Shown here in pieces: positions 17,984-27,078 of a DNA stretch of 64,000 nucleotides. Within the stretch, counting starts at the first letter, position 1; every line of letters starts with the position of its first letter. The notes beneath the pieces are model-generated. The model made no database searches and was not told the origin of the DNA. It saw nothing but the letters and a program-made list of their open reading frames with translations. Source of the stretch: Aureococcus anophagefferens (Eukaryota > Sar > Pelagophyceae > Pelagomonadales > Pelagomonadaceae); NCBI RefSeq assembly GCF_000186865.1, contig NW_008705566.1, positions 1,162,432 through 1,226,431 of the forward strand, given 5' to 3'. The translations under genes and the position numbers were made by a program.

Positions 17984-19474
17984 ATGGAGATGGAGTCGGA
18001 GACGCTCCTCGCGTCGCCATCCCCGGCCGCGGTGGCGCGGGAACCCGTCGTCGTGCCGAATCGGCCGTCGCGGAAACTCGCCGCGGGCCTCGTCGGACTG
18101 GGACTGCTCGCGGGCGGCGTCGCGGCCGCGTTCGCGCGCCGGCCCGTCGAGGCGACGGCGACGGAGCTCGGGTCGCTGAAATCGGCGTACTGCAACCTGA
18201 CCATCTCGAAGCAGACGTTCTCCGTCTCCGAGCCCGCGACGACGGGCAAGTGGCTCCGCAGCTACTTCCCCGTCGAGTGCGAGTCCGACGGCGGCTTCAC
18301 GGACTACTCGCTCTGCGAGCACAGCATGGGCGGCTGCGGCAGCTACGTGCGCCTGGCCCTCAACGGGACGAACGAGGGCGAGGCGACGCCGTGCTTCGGC
18401 ATCCACATGGTGAACGCGGCGAAGCGGCCCGCGGGCGACACGGACGTCGCGACGGTCGAGGCGCACTTCAACGCGCGCCTCGGGACCATGGGCGAATACG
18501 ACGCCTTCATGGACTTCGCGACGGTCTTCGTCGCGAATTCGCTCGACTCCTACATCAACGACTTCGAGCGCGACGGCGTCGCCTACATGCTGCTCCGCTG
18601 GAAGGACAACAGCGACGTCCACACGACGGACGGCGGCACGACGGGCCGGACCTTCTTCTCGCTCATCGTCCACATCCCGGACTCGCAGATCAACTTCGAG
18701 ATCGTGTCCGCCGTCGCGCCGGAGGCCAAGGCCCAGCGGCCCATCTTCGAGGACGACATGGTCCGCCTCCCGCACAGCACGATCTCGTCCGCGGGCGCGA
18801 GCCCGCCGGGCGAGGACTACCTCATCCCCGTGGCCATCTCCAAGGGGACGTCGGACATCGAGACCATCTCGACGTACTACACGCAGATCCTCCAGGCCGA
18901 CTTCGACTACCTCTACAGCGACGAGACCGAGGGGCTCACGATGAAGACGTTCCGGCTCCCGGAGGCCGCGATGCCCATCCGCTTCATCCAGCGCACGGAC
19001 ACGTCGAGCTACGCGTCGACCTTCGGCGTCAAGGACCTCGAGAACGCGAAGAACGAGGCCCACGAGGCCTCGTACACGTCGCCGTCGTGCGGCTTCGACC
19101 AGTACTACGACAACCACTTCGACCTCACGCAGTACGAGGTGCCCGTGGACACGTACACGGACCTCCTCACGACGGCGGGCAACAAGTGGCACTGCAGCCG
19201 CGTCGGCTTCGGCGCCCTCGACGTCTACGCCGTCGAGCCCACGGGCGACGCGATCCAGCTCGACGGCTACCTCACGGACGCGGGCACGTCGACGATGATG
19301 ACCTACGGCTGCTACAACACGTCGAACGTGCTCTTCCACCTCTGCAGCGAGGGCAAGTGCATCACGAAGTCGGCGCCCGTGTCGCACCTGGAGCCGGGCG
19401 ACGACGACCCGACGAAGACGGACGACCTCACCGTCGCCGCGACGACGACGAGCAGCAGCGAGGAGACCGCATAG
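17984..19474 (+). CDS. Single-pass membrane protein with large extracytoplasmic domain, unknown
   Basis: 496 residues from ATG 17984. A short cytosolic N-terminus precedes one hydrophobic helix (AAGLVGLGLLAGGVAAAF, about 33-50); the remainder is a large domain with paired cysteines and N-glycosylation sequons (YCNLTISKQ, ALNGTNEG, CYNTSNV). Blocks such as GTMGEYDAFMDFATVFVANS and QILQADFDYLYSDETEGLTM match nothing I recognise. The tail is Thr/Ser-rich. It looks like a type II surface or secretory-pathway protein. It starts 142 bp from the divergent ankyrin gene. Confidence 0.65.
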   Translation: MEMESETLLASPSPAAVAREPVVVPNRPSRKLAAGLVGLGLLAGGVAAAFARRPVEATATELGSLKSAYCNLTISKQTFSVSEPATTGKWLRSYFPVECESDGGFTDYSLCEHSMGGCGSYVRLALNGTNEGEATPCFGIHMVNAAKRPAGDTDVATVEAHFNARLGTMGEYDAFMDFATVFVANSLDSYINDFERDGVAYMLLRWKDNSDVHTTDGGTTGRTFFSLIVHIPDSQINFEIVSAVAPEAKAQRPIFEDDMVRLPHSTISSAGASPPGEDYLIPVAISKGTSDIETISTYYTQILQADFDYLYSDETEGLTMKTFRLPEAAMPIRFIQRTDTSSYASTFGVKDLENAKNEAHEASYTSPSCGFDQYYDNHFDLTQYEVPVDTYTDLLTTAGNKWHCSRVGFGALDVYAVEPTGDAIQLDGYLTDAGTSTMMTYGCYNTSNVLFHLCSEGKCITKSAPVSHLEPGDDDPTKTDDLTVAATTTSSSEETA

Positions 19475-19552
19475 CGGCCCCTTCTCCCGGCGCTTCTAAC
19501 ACAGCTGAGTTCTTTCCTACGTAGTCCCCGGCGAGCGGCACTTCTCCACATG

Positions 19553-20275
19553 TTACAGCTGCACGCCGATGGAGGGCGGCGTCAGCATGGACGTCCGCTT
19601 GCGGGGCTCGTCGAGGGCCGTCTTCGAGATCTCGAACTCGTACATGGAGTTGGGGACGTGGTCGATGGGCCCGTTGACGATCTTGTGGATGTCCGTGATG
19701 CGCTGCCGCAGGAGCCGGTCCGCGTCCGCGTCGGCGCGGCTCCGCTCGAGGCGCGACGGGTCGTCGTCGCCGAGGGGCCGCGGCGTGGTCGAAATCAGGA
19801 GCGGGATCGTCCACTGCTCCCAGACGATCTTGTCCTCGTTCTTCACGAGGCCGAAGAGCGCCTTGCTCCGCCGTCGCTCGAAGAAGGACAGCACGATGGC
19901 GCCCTTGAGCAGCTCGGGGCCCGCGGGCACGAGGCCGCCGGGCGAGATGAGCGCGTCGACGGCCCGCTCCACGTTCCGGATCACGGACGAGCTCCCGACG
20001 CGCGCGAACGCCTGCGGCGAAGACGCGCGCCGTCGGCGTCGCGCGCGCGCGCGTCGGCGCGGCGGAAACGCGCGAGCTCGAAGTGGTCCGCGTAGACCGT
20101 CTGCGGCTTGAACGGCCCCGGCGCGCGACCTGCGGCGGCGCGGTCGTGGTTGCGCGGGCGTCGAGGGGTACGTACAAAAGAGGATGGTGTGCAGCAGGCC
20201 CTGCAGCGCTTCGCGCGCCTGGTCCACGCCCCAGAGCTCGATTTCTTCCAACCTGTGCTCTTTCACGCCGCTCAT
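19553..20275 (-). CDS. ATG101: ATG101, autophagy-initiation HORMA protein, with an intron and a frame break
   Basis: ATG101 binds ATG13 in the ULK/Atg1 autophagy-initiation complex. Exon 1 (20275-20176) encodes RLEEIELWGVDQAREALQGL and LHTILF; a 46-bp intron (20175-20130, GTACGT..CAG) follows; exon 2 continues CRAPGPFKPQTVYADHFELA. Later blocks VIRNVERAVDALI, GAIVLSFFERR, WEQWTIPLLIS and NGPIDHVPNSMYEFEI match ATG101 order. The exon 2 frame does not join the later frame: a 2-base shift is needed near a (GC)6 run at 20041-20052, explained by a second small intron or an indel. Identity rests on motif order. Confidence 0.78.
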   Translation of the reverse strand: MSGVKEHRLEEIELWGVDQAREALQGLLHTILFCTYPSTPAQPRPRRRRSRAGAVQAADGLRGPLRARAFPPRRRARARRRRRASSPQAFARVGSSSVIRNVERAVDALISPGGLVPAGPELLKGAIVLSFFERRRSKALFGLVKNEDKIVWEQWTIPLLISTTPRPLGDDDPSRLERSRADADADRLLRQRITDIHKIVNGPIDHVPNSMYEFEISKTALDEPRKRTSMLTPPSIGVQL

Positions 20276-20447
20276 TTGTTGCGGCGGGGCGTGTGCAGTG
20301 GCAGGCGCGCGCGGCGCCGAGGCCTTCGTGAAGGCGCCGAGTCTGAGGTCGAGCGGCAACAAGTCGTCAATATGTTTTGATGCCGTGCGGGTGCGATGAT
20401 GGTGTCGCAAAAAGGCTGCTCGTGGGCTGCCCAAACGTGACGCAGCG

Positions 20448-22261
20448 ATGGTGAGCGTCGCTCGCTGGCTGCTCACGACGGTGGTGGCCGCCGCTGGAGG
20501 CACCGACGACGTCCAGCGCGCTGGCAAAGACGCGAGCAACCAGCAGCGCTACCTCTGGCGCTGCGTCGGCGCGCGGCACGCCACGGACGTGTCGGACATC
20601 GCCTATGCCGTGGCGGCGCGGGACGCCGCGAGCATCGCGCGCGACGTCGACGTGGCCGAGCTCTTCGGCGACGCCTGCCCCGGCGAGCCCAAGGAGCTCG
20701 TCGGCGGCGGCGCGGCGATCGCGACGGCGGGCCCGGCGCACGACCGGCTCGCGCGGCGAGCGCTCGTGGCGATTCCGTCCGTCGAGCGGCCGCGCGGCGG
20801 CGGCCGGCGCCACGCTCGACGCCGGCTCCGCGGCGGCCGCGCTCGACGCCGCCGGCTCCGCGCGGCGGGCGCGCGGCGGCCGGCGCTCGCCGCCGAGCTC
20901 GTCGCGTCGTTCATGTCGACGGCCAAGGGCGACTTCTGGCACACGCGGGCGATCGCGGCGAAGCGGACCTGGGCGGCGGACTTCGACAACCTGTTCTACG
21001 TCATGGAGGGCACGGACGCCGCGGAGGCGCTCGTCTCGGGCCCGGACTGCCGCGAGCGTCGCGGCCTCCGCGAGTGCCCGAACCAGCCCGCGGTGCTGCT
21101 CGTCGCCGCGTGCGACGGCACCTACTACGGCGCGTCCGGCCCCTGCTGCAAGTTCGACGAGGCGGCGAAGTACATGCTCTCGGCCGACGGCGCGGCGCGG
21201 TTCCCGGCGATGCGGTGGTGGCTCTTCGCCGACGACGACAACTACGTCGTGTTGCCCAACTTCCTCCAGTACCTGGGGCGGCTCGACGCGTCCGCGGCCC
21301 AGTTCCGCTCGCCGCTGCGGCGGAAGCAGACGCCGGAGCTGCAGCGGGGCATGTGGGGCTACCCCGAGTGCGTCGGCACCGTCGAGTCGCGCCTCGCGCA
21401 GCCCCTCGCGCTGAGCGCCGCGGGCCTCCGGACGCTCGCGGTCGCCGTGCGCAGCCGCGGCACGGAGCGGCTCTGCGCCGCGTGGCGGCTCACGCACGAC
21501 TGGGGCTGCGCGCTGCTGTTCTGGCAGCACGGCCTCGGCTGGGGCCCGATGGCGGGGTTCGGTGTGGAACGAATCACTGGTTCAGGGGGGCCTGACCAAA
21601 CTTGAAACCTCTCTAGCTCGGTCGAATCGACGTCGATTCGGCTGACTTTCGGACAGATCGATCGCTCTCCTTGAATTCTCGAAGCACGGCCGAAGAGCTC
21701 GCGTCGAAACGGTCTCATACGCGCACGTCGAAGTATGGTTGAAGATTCGGTTCCGCGCAGGCGGGCTTCGGCGCGTCCGCGAAGAAGGAGTACGACGAGC
21801 AGCACGCGGCGCGGCCGCAGATCCGCACCGTCGCGGACACGCAGATCATCCACTCCATCAAGAAGCACCGCGACAAGATGGACTTTGCGGCCATCCACGC
21901 GCTCCTGCGGCGGCGCGTCCCGCCGGGCCACAACGTCACCTGGCCCGCCGCCGAGGACGGCTGGCCGGACTGGGAGGCGCCGATCCCGTGCACGGGGTAC
22001 GCCGCGACGGCCTTCGCGAAGCGCCAGCGCCCCGGCGTCTACGAGCCGTACCCGCCGGCGGAGTGCTGCGCGAACGCGACGACCGACCCGAAGGGTCGCT
22101 GCGGCCCGAACGGCACGAAGGTCGTCGGCTGGCCGCTCCGGGACCTCGATTCGAACGAGACGGTGTGTTCCGGGACCAAGGCCGCGTGCAAGCGGGACAA
22201 GCTCGTCGACCGGCATCGGGCCGCCGTCGCCAAAAAGAAGAAGAAGAAGGCGGGGGGCTAA
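20448..22261 (+). CDS. Putative secretory-pathway glycosyltransferase (Fringe/GT31-like), two exons
   Basis: Exons 20448-21563 and 21761-22261 join in phase 0 to 538 residues; the 197-bp intron is introner-like. The N-terminus is hydrophobic (MVSVARWLLTTVVAAAGG), consistent with a signal or anchor. GDFWHTRAIAAKRTW, CCKFDEAAKYML and RWWLFADDDNYVVLPNFLQY resemble a GT-A fold with a DDD metal site; LTHDWGCALLFWQHGLGWGP fits the catalytic region seen in Fringe-like enzymes. Exon 2 is Cys-rich and ends in a lysine run. Residues 115-145 (arginine/glycine-rich) may hide an unremoved intron. Donor and acceptor sugars are unknown. Confidence 0.6.
21560..21760 (+). mobile_element. Introner-like element family B, copy 1
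   Basis: A 201-bp element flanked by GCGGGGTT (21552-21559) and GCGGGCTT (21761-21768), a 7/8 target duplication. Its ends form an inverted repeat (GTGGAACGAATC against GATTCGGTTCCGC). It aligns over its whole length with the sense strand of the intron in the ABC transporter gene (43039-43241), e.g. CTCGAAGCACGGC. Splicing from GT at 21564 to AG at 21760 retains four extra codons (MAGFG-AGFGAS). Confidence 0.85.
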
Positions 22262-22266
22262 GTTGT

Positions 22267-23346
22267 TTACCAGGACGACGCGATGCCACTCTCGTCGCGC
22301 TTCGCCTTGCACTCGTCGGGGACGTCGTCGGGCCGGCCGACGACGTTGCCGAGCTCCTCGCGGAGCGTGACGGCGCCCGGCGGCGCCTTCGGCGGCTTGC
22401 TGATGTGCTTCGGCGACGTGTAGGTGACGTCGGCCTTCGCCTCCGTGCGCAGGTCGCTGTAGAAGGCCGCGAGGTTGGCGGCCATGGCGAGGCAGGCCGC
22501 GTCGGGCTCGCGGTAGAACCGCGGCGCGCGCGACAGCTGGAGCAGCACGTGCGCGCCGGGCGCGTTCCGCGCGTGGAGCCAGACGTCGCCGTCGCGGGCG
22601 ATGACGAGCGACAGGTGGTCGTTCTCGCGCCGCGACCGGCCGACGAGGATGGGCACGCCCGCGGGGCTGCTGAACGTGCGGCCCGTCCACTCGCGGCGCT
22701 TCTGCTTTTGCGACGGCGGCGGCGCCTTGGGCTTGGGCTTCGCCGCGGGCGCCGCGCCGCGCTTCGCGGCGCGCTTCGCGACGATGTCCAGGGCGTCGTC
22801 GTCGGCGGCGGCGGCGCACTCGGCCGCGAGGTCGGTCAGCGCCTCCGCCCGCTCGGCGGACTCGAGCAGCAGGCCCTCGACGACCGCGGAGCCCCGCCGG
22901 AGCCGCCGCGCCTTCTTGAAGCCCGCGTCGGCCTCGTCCTTGGCGCTCCGGAACGACGGGTCCAGGTCGATGGCGACGAGCGCGCCGTCGTCCTCCCAGT
23001 CCTCGACCTCGATCGTCTTCGTCGTCGCGTCGATGCGGTAGAGGTTCGAGAAGATGAGGTTCGCGCGGTGGCTCAAAGCTTCCGCGGCCTCGGCCTTGCG
23101 CTTCTCGTCGCGCAGCGCGTTGGCCTTGTTGGCTTCCTTTTGTTTTGCCTTCTCGAGGGCCTGGAGCACGGCGGACCGCCGCGTCTCGAGGTCGTCGGCG
23201 CCGTCGGTGGGCGTGGCGCTACAGAGGCGCGTCGGTTGTCTGTGGATGCTGCCGCGCGTCGGCGCGGCGCGTCGGATGTTTGGTTGGAGCGTTGTGGCGC
23301 CGCGCAGGACGGCTAGGAGGGCGACGCGCGCCATTGTCCAATGCAT
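22267..23346 (-). CDS. Plastid-type NFACT/RqcH-like protein, short form
   Basis: 359 residues from ATG 23346 (or 355 from ATG 23334). The N-terminus (MARVALLAVLRGATTLQPN) looks like a signal peptide plus transit region. A coiled-coil part (ALEKAKQKEANKANALRDEK, RANLIFSNLYRI) is followed by an NFACT-R domain: RTFSSPAGVPILVGRSRREN, DHLSLVIARDGDVWLHARN and PGAHVLLQL. RqcH/Rqc2 proteins bind stalled 50S-peptidyl-tRNA complexes and add alanine tails. The N-terminal NFACT-N nuclease-like domain is missing, as the protein is much shorter than the ~570 residues of bacterial RqcH. Probably acts on plastid ribosomes. Confidence 0.72.
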   Translation of the reverse strand: MHWTMARVALLAVLRGATTLQPNIRRAAPTRGSIHRQPTRLCSATPTDGADDLETRRSAVLQALEKAKQKEANKANALRDEKRKAEAAEALSHRANLIFSNLYRIDATTKTIEVEDWEDDGALVAIDLDPSFRSAKDEADAGFKKARRLRRGSAVVEGLLLESAERAEALTDLAAECAAAADDDALDIVAKRAAKRGAAPAAKPKPKAPPPSQKQKRREWTGRTFSSPAGVPILVGRSRRENDHLSLVIARDGDVWLHARNAPGAHVLLQLSRAPRFYREPDAACLAMAANLAAFYSDLRTEAKADVTYTSPKHISKPPKAPPGAVTLREELGNVVGRPDDVPDECKAKRDESGIASSW

Positions 23347-23919
23347 GCTCGTCGAGCGGCTCGGCCTGCTCGAATTACCACAAGGTTGGGCGGGGTACCC
23401 AGCTAAAATGCGCATCCGCACACATCAACACGCGGTATTTTGGAGCAATGTGTCACCCCGGAGCTGCGACGTTCGTCCGGCGGCGAAGCGAGTCCCTCGG
23501 CACGTTGTCGCCGTTCAGAATTCAAATTTTGAACGAGGCGTAACTTTACGAAATCCACGTCGATTTCCACGAATCCCGATGCAGCGACCATCGGCCCGGC
23601 GCCGACTCTCGAACGCGCCAAAGCGGCGCCGCGAAACTCGACGAACTTGGGGAGAGGTCGGTGACGTCAAGTTGAGAAGTGCAAGAACCAGTGAAATTCT
23701 CACCGAACATTGCGCGTGCGCTGTCAGCCGGCCACACCCGCTCAACCCGCCATCGCGTCCGCGCGCGCGACGTCTACGTGCTCATCCGCCCGGCCCGGGA
23801 CGCCCGGCCTCCCCCTCTGCCACTGCGCCCAGCTCCGCGGGGTGGAAGCGGTCAGAACGCGTCGCGAGAACCCGTTCCTTCAGAAGGCGACTTTGAATTT
23901 TCGCGGGTTCGTCGTCACC
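23347..23919. other. Divergent intergenic region, ~570 bp
   Basis: This lies between the starts of the NFACT-like gene (minus) and the methyltransferase gene (plus) and should hold both promoters. It is less GC-rich than the coding DNA, with AATTCAAATTTTGAACGAGG near 23518. No repeat, RNA gene or convincing ORF is seen. Confidence 0.5.
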
Positions 23920-24972
23920 ATGCACCGCCCGCACGCGCCCCGGAGGCGCCGCGCCACCCTCGTGACCGCGTTGACGCTCGCGTCGTCGTCCGTGAACGCG
24001 CTCCAGACGTCGCCCCAGGCGCCGGTGCCGAAGAAATGGCGGCGCGCGACGTACGTCGACACGCTCGAGGAGAAGCCGGACACGGCCGCGCGCCCCCCGG
24101 CGGACGTCGAGGGCCTCCCCGCGCCCGGCGACTCGAAGAACAACGTCCTCAAGTTCATCCCGGCGGCGCTGCGGCGGGACCCCGGCGCGAAGGAGAGCGC
24201 GTGCGCGTTCTCCGCCGCGTCCGTCGAGGCCGCGACGCACCTCACCCAGGACGCAGAGCACGCCTACCCGGAGCTCGCCGCGACGTACTGGGACGACCCG
24301 CGCATCCACGGCTTCGGGAACCGGGGCGCCTGGGGCGCGTTCCACGCCGTCGTCGCGCCGTCGTTCACCGTCGCGCTCGACGTCTTCGCCTACGGCGGCG
24401 TCGACGTGCGCAAGGTCGCCTGGAACCGCATCGTCGCCCAGCGCGCCGCCCGCGGCGCGCCGGACATCGCCAAGGCCGTGGACCTGGGCACGGGCACGGG
24501 GCCGACGGCGCGGAGCCTCGCGCGGTCGTTCCCCGGCGCGGACATCGCGGCCGTCGACACGAGCCCGGAGATGCTCAAGGCCGCGGCGGACATCGCGTCC
24601 CTCGAGGTCGACCTCGACGGCATCGCCTTCATGCGGGGCAACGCCGAGGCCACGGGCCTGGCGCGCGCGGAGCGCGACCTCGTCGCCGTCTTCTTCCTCC
24701 TCCACGAGGCGCCCGCCGACGCGCGCGCGCGGATCCTCGAGGAGGCCCACGCGCTCGTGGCGCCGGGCGGCACGCTCGCGGTCTGCGACATCCACCCGTC
24801 CTACGTGCCGTCGCCGACGATGGCCATGGGCGAGCCCTACGTCGCGGGGTACCTCGCGAACGTCGACGCCGAGTGCGAGGACCTCGCGCACCGGAAGGAC
24901 TTCGACGGCCACGAGCGGCACGTCGTCTACGAGGACCGCCTCGTCCTCTGGACCTTCCACCGACCCATCTGA
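23920..24972 (+). CDS. Class I SAM-dependent methyltransferase with leader peptide
   Basis: 350 residues from ATG 23920, chosen because it gives a hydrophobic leader (ATLVTALTLASSSVNALQ). Motif I is AVDLGTGTGPTARSLARSFP, the acidic end of strand 2 is DIAAVDTSPEML, motif II lies in RDLVAVFFLLHEAP, and VAPGGTLAVCDIHPSY is the post-motif strand. It resembles Ubie-like or methyltransf_11 enzymes with a ~150-residue N-terminal extension (CAFSAASVEAATHLTQDAEH). The leader suggests a plastid or secretory product. Substrate not predicted. Confidence 0.78.
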   Translation: MHRPHAPRRRRATLVTALTLASSSVNALQTSPQAPVPKKWRRATYVDTLEEKPDTAARPPADVEGLPAPGDSKNNVLKFIPAALRRDPGAKESACAFSAASVEAATHLTQDAEHAYPELAATYWDDPRIHGFGNRGAWGAFHAVVAPSFTVALDVFAYGGVDVRKVAWNRIVAQRAARGAPDIAKAVDLGTGTGPTARSLARSFPGADIAAVDTSPEMLKAAADIASLEVDLDGIAFMRGNAEATGLARAERDLVAVFFLLHEAPADARARILEEAHALVAPGGTLAVCDIHPSYVPSPTMAMGEPYVAGYLANVDAECEDLAHRKDFDGHERHVVYEDRLVLWTFHRPI

Positions 24973-25190
24973 ACACACCGCCCCCCCCCCTTGAACATAC
25001 GCGCCCCTGTCCATACCCCGCGCACCCGTTTTGACACATAACGTTTTACTTCTGTAAATGGCGCCTTCGGTCGATCAGCCGCGCGAGCTGTTTCCCCATG
25101 GGTCATCCGGGCCGTCGCTCGTCGCCCGACGAGCCGCGAAAGACGCGGATCACCGCGGCACCCGCTGAGTCGTGCGAGGACCCGCGCGTC

Positions 25191-25946
25191 TTACTTCTTC
25201 TCGAGCCCGAGCAGCTTCGCGAGCCCGCTCGTCGGCAGGAGCGTCTCCACGCACCACGCGATCGTCGCGATGGGCGCGGTCTCGGGCAGGAACGGGAGCC
25301 ACTCCTCCAGCAGCCCGAGCGCGGGCACGACCGCGGAGTCGGCGAAGAGCGTCCGCAGCAGGAAAAAGTCCACGGGCCCGAGCAGCGCCTCCACGAGCCC
25401 GTGCGCGCCGCCGGGCAGCGCCGAGGACCCGTCGCCGACGGCGTCGACGAGGACGCAGAACGCGAGCTTCGTCCAGGCGTCGGCCGGGATCGACTTCGCG
25501 ACGTCGGCCAAGTCCGCGTCCCGGACCCGCCGCGCGACGGCCGTCGCGATGGTCAGCGGGATGAGCGCGAGGCCGAACGCGGGCAGCGCCGCGAGGAACG
25601 CGACGGGCCGGACGACGTCCGCGACGCCGTCGCGCAGGTCCTGGAACGACGCGAGGTAGAGCGTAGAGTCGAAGGCCGCGAGCGATGGTGCCGCGGCGTC
25701 GAAGTGCGCGAGCGATGGTGCCGCGGCGTCGAAGGCCGCGAGCGATGGTGCCGCGGCGTCGAAGTGCGCGAGCTCCGGCAGCGATGGCGTCGAAAGCTCC
25801 GGCGGCGTCGTCGACGCCGACAGCAGCGCGTCGCCGAGCGTCGAGCGCAGCGGCAGGGCCCTGTGAGACAAGGCCTGCTGTGGCGCGAAGCCGCTGGCCA
25901 ACGCAGGCAAGAGTGTTCCTACCAACCAGAGCCGTCGCAGCATCAT
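25191..25946 (-). CDS. Plastid-targeted membrane protein with DAAAPSLA repeats
   Basis: 251 residues. The leader LRRLWLVGTLLPALASGFAP contains an ASGFAP cleavage motif of the ASAFAP type, with phenylalanine at the transit start, diagnostic of import into complex plastids. Residues about 58-92 repeat AHFDAAAPSLAAFDAAAPSL. Hydrophobic segments follow (PVAFLAALPAFGLALIPLTI; GPVDFFLLRTLF). No function is recognised. The first of two tandem Mets (25946) was used. Confidence 0.65.
   Translation of the reverse strand: MMLRRLWLVGTLLPALASGFAPQQALSHRALPLRSTLGDALLSASTTPPELSTPSLPELAHFDAAAPSLAAFDAAAPSLAHFDAAAPSLAAFDSTLYLASFQDLRDGVADVVRPVAFLAALPAFGLALIPLTIATAVARRVRDADLADVAKSIPADAWTKLAFCVLVDAVGDGSSALPGGAHGLVEALLGPVDFFLLRTLFADSAVVPALGLLEEWLPFLPETAPIATIAWCVETLLPTSGLAKLLGLEKK
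25672..25775. repeat. Coding minisatellite, 30-bp unit, ~3.5 copies
   Basis: GCGAGCGATGGTGCCGCGGC is repeated with a 30-bp period through this stretch, alternating GAAGTGC and GAAGGCC at one end. It encodes the repeated ten-residue DAAAPSLAHF/AF segment of the plastid membrane protein, so copy-number change would not shift frame. Confidence 0.85.
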
Positions 25947-26321
25947 GCAAGAGTGTGCTGCGCGGCAGCGCTGGTTGCAGCGCGTCGCGCCGACGCGCGC
26001 GAGCAGCGGCACACACAGAGCAGCACTAGCTCTAATCGATCGAGGCATCATCGCTTCAACATCAGATATTGAAGGACCCGGGAGCGCCTCAGGCGTAGCC
26101 GCGGCGCGTACGAGCAGAGCCTCGTCTCCCTTCTTTCGGTCGTCTAGGCTTGATTGCTTAAGGGCCGCGCGGCGCTCGCGTGTTCGAGGGGCGCGGTTTC
26201 GAGGCGAAACTCGACGGACGGCCGCGCGCGAAATGCGCGCGGCGGCGCGCCGGGGCGACGAGACGCGACGGACGTCGTCGAAGGCATTGAGAGGGAGTGG
26301 CAGGCTTCTTTTTCCGGCGCC

Positions 26322-26958
26322 TCAGAACGCCGCGGGCGCGCCGGGATGCGGCGGCGGCGCGCCGGCCGTCATCGTCGCCTCCCGCGACGTCACCGGCGCC
26401 TTGTATCGCTTGTTGCAGAGATGGTTCATCTCGCCATCGACGCAGAAACTGCAGCCGACGAAGCCGCAGCCGCTGCAGACGAACGCGAGCGAGAAGATCA
26501 TCCAACCGGGAGACCCGTCCAGCATGAGGAACCCCCAGAAGATGAAGAAGAGGCCCTTGCCGAACCACGTGTCGAGGACCAGGAGGTGCTTCGTCAGCCA
26601 GGGCCTGCGGGGGGGGCGGGGCGGTGGCGGGCCGCGCGCGCGCGGCCGGCGGTCTCGCGGCGCCGGCGGCCGACAGGTACCAGAACTCGGTGGCGGCGCC
26701 GAAGATCCCGAAGGCGAGGAGGTAGATGCCGATCATGAAGTCGCGCGCGTCCTCGACGTCCAGGTTCGTCGCGCACCTACGAGCCGGGCGGGGGGTGCGG
26801 CGCGAGGGCGCGACGCGTCGATCGGCGTCGATCTCGTGTCGATCGGCGCGACGCCTCGATCGGCGCGGAGAGAACTACATGACGACGCCGGCGAGCATCA
26901 TGGTCGACGAGAGCAGCAGGCCCGCGATGTTCAGGACGAGGGCCTTGTTCATCGGCAT
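26322..26958 (-). CDS. COPI-associated-type small membrane protein, three exons
   Basis: Exons 26958-26879, 26776-26675 and 26604-26322 join to 154 residues. Introns are 102 bp (26878-26777) and 70 bp (26674-26605), GT..AG in the sense strand. The spliced protein has the COPI_assoc pattern: a first helix with NIAGLLLSSTMMLAGVVMC, then DFMIGIYLLAFGIFGAATEF (GxYxxxFG...EF signature), then FGKGLFFIFWGFLML and a last helix with a Cys-rich stretch. Members reside in the Golgi/ER membrane; exact role unknown. None of the three pieces is informative alone. Confidence 0.75.
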
Positions 26959-27078
26959 GGTGGCTTCGCAGAAATTTTAGGTCGAGCCGCTCAGTGGTCG
27001 AGTCGCTCGCGCCAGATCGTGAATCGCACGCCGCGGGCACCCTTCTCACACGAGCCGTTGGCAGCCCCACGGACCACG

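Noticed and set aside
25672..25775. CRISPR-like repeat array
   Set aside because: The 30-bp units are directly adjacent without spacers and keep a coding frame, so it is a coding minisatellite.
26777..26878. COPI-associated gene intron 1 as a fourth introner copy
   Set aside because: It contains a short GATCGGCG repeat but shares no sequence with families A-C and has no target duplication.
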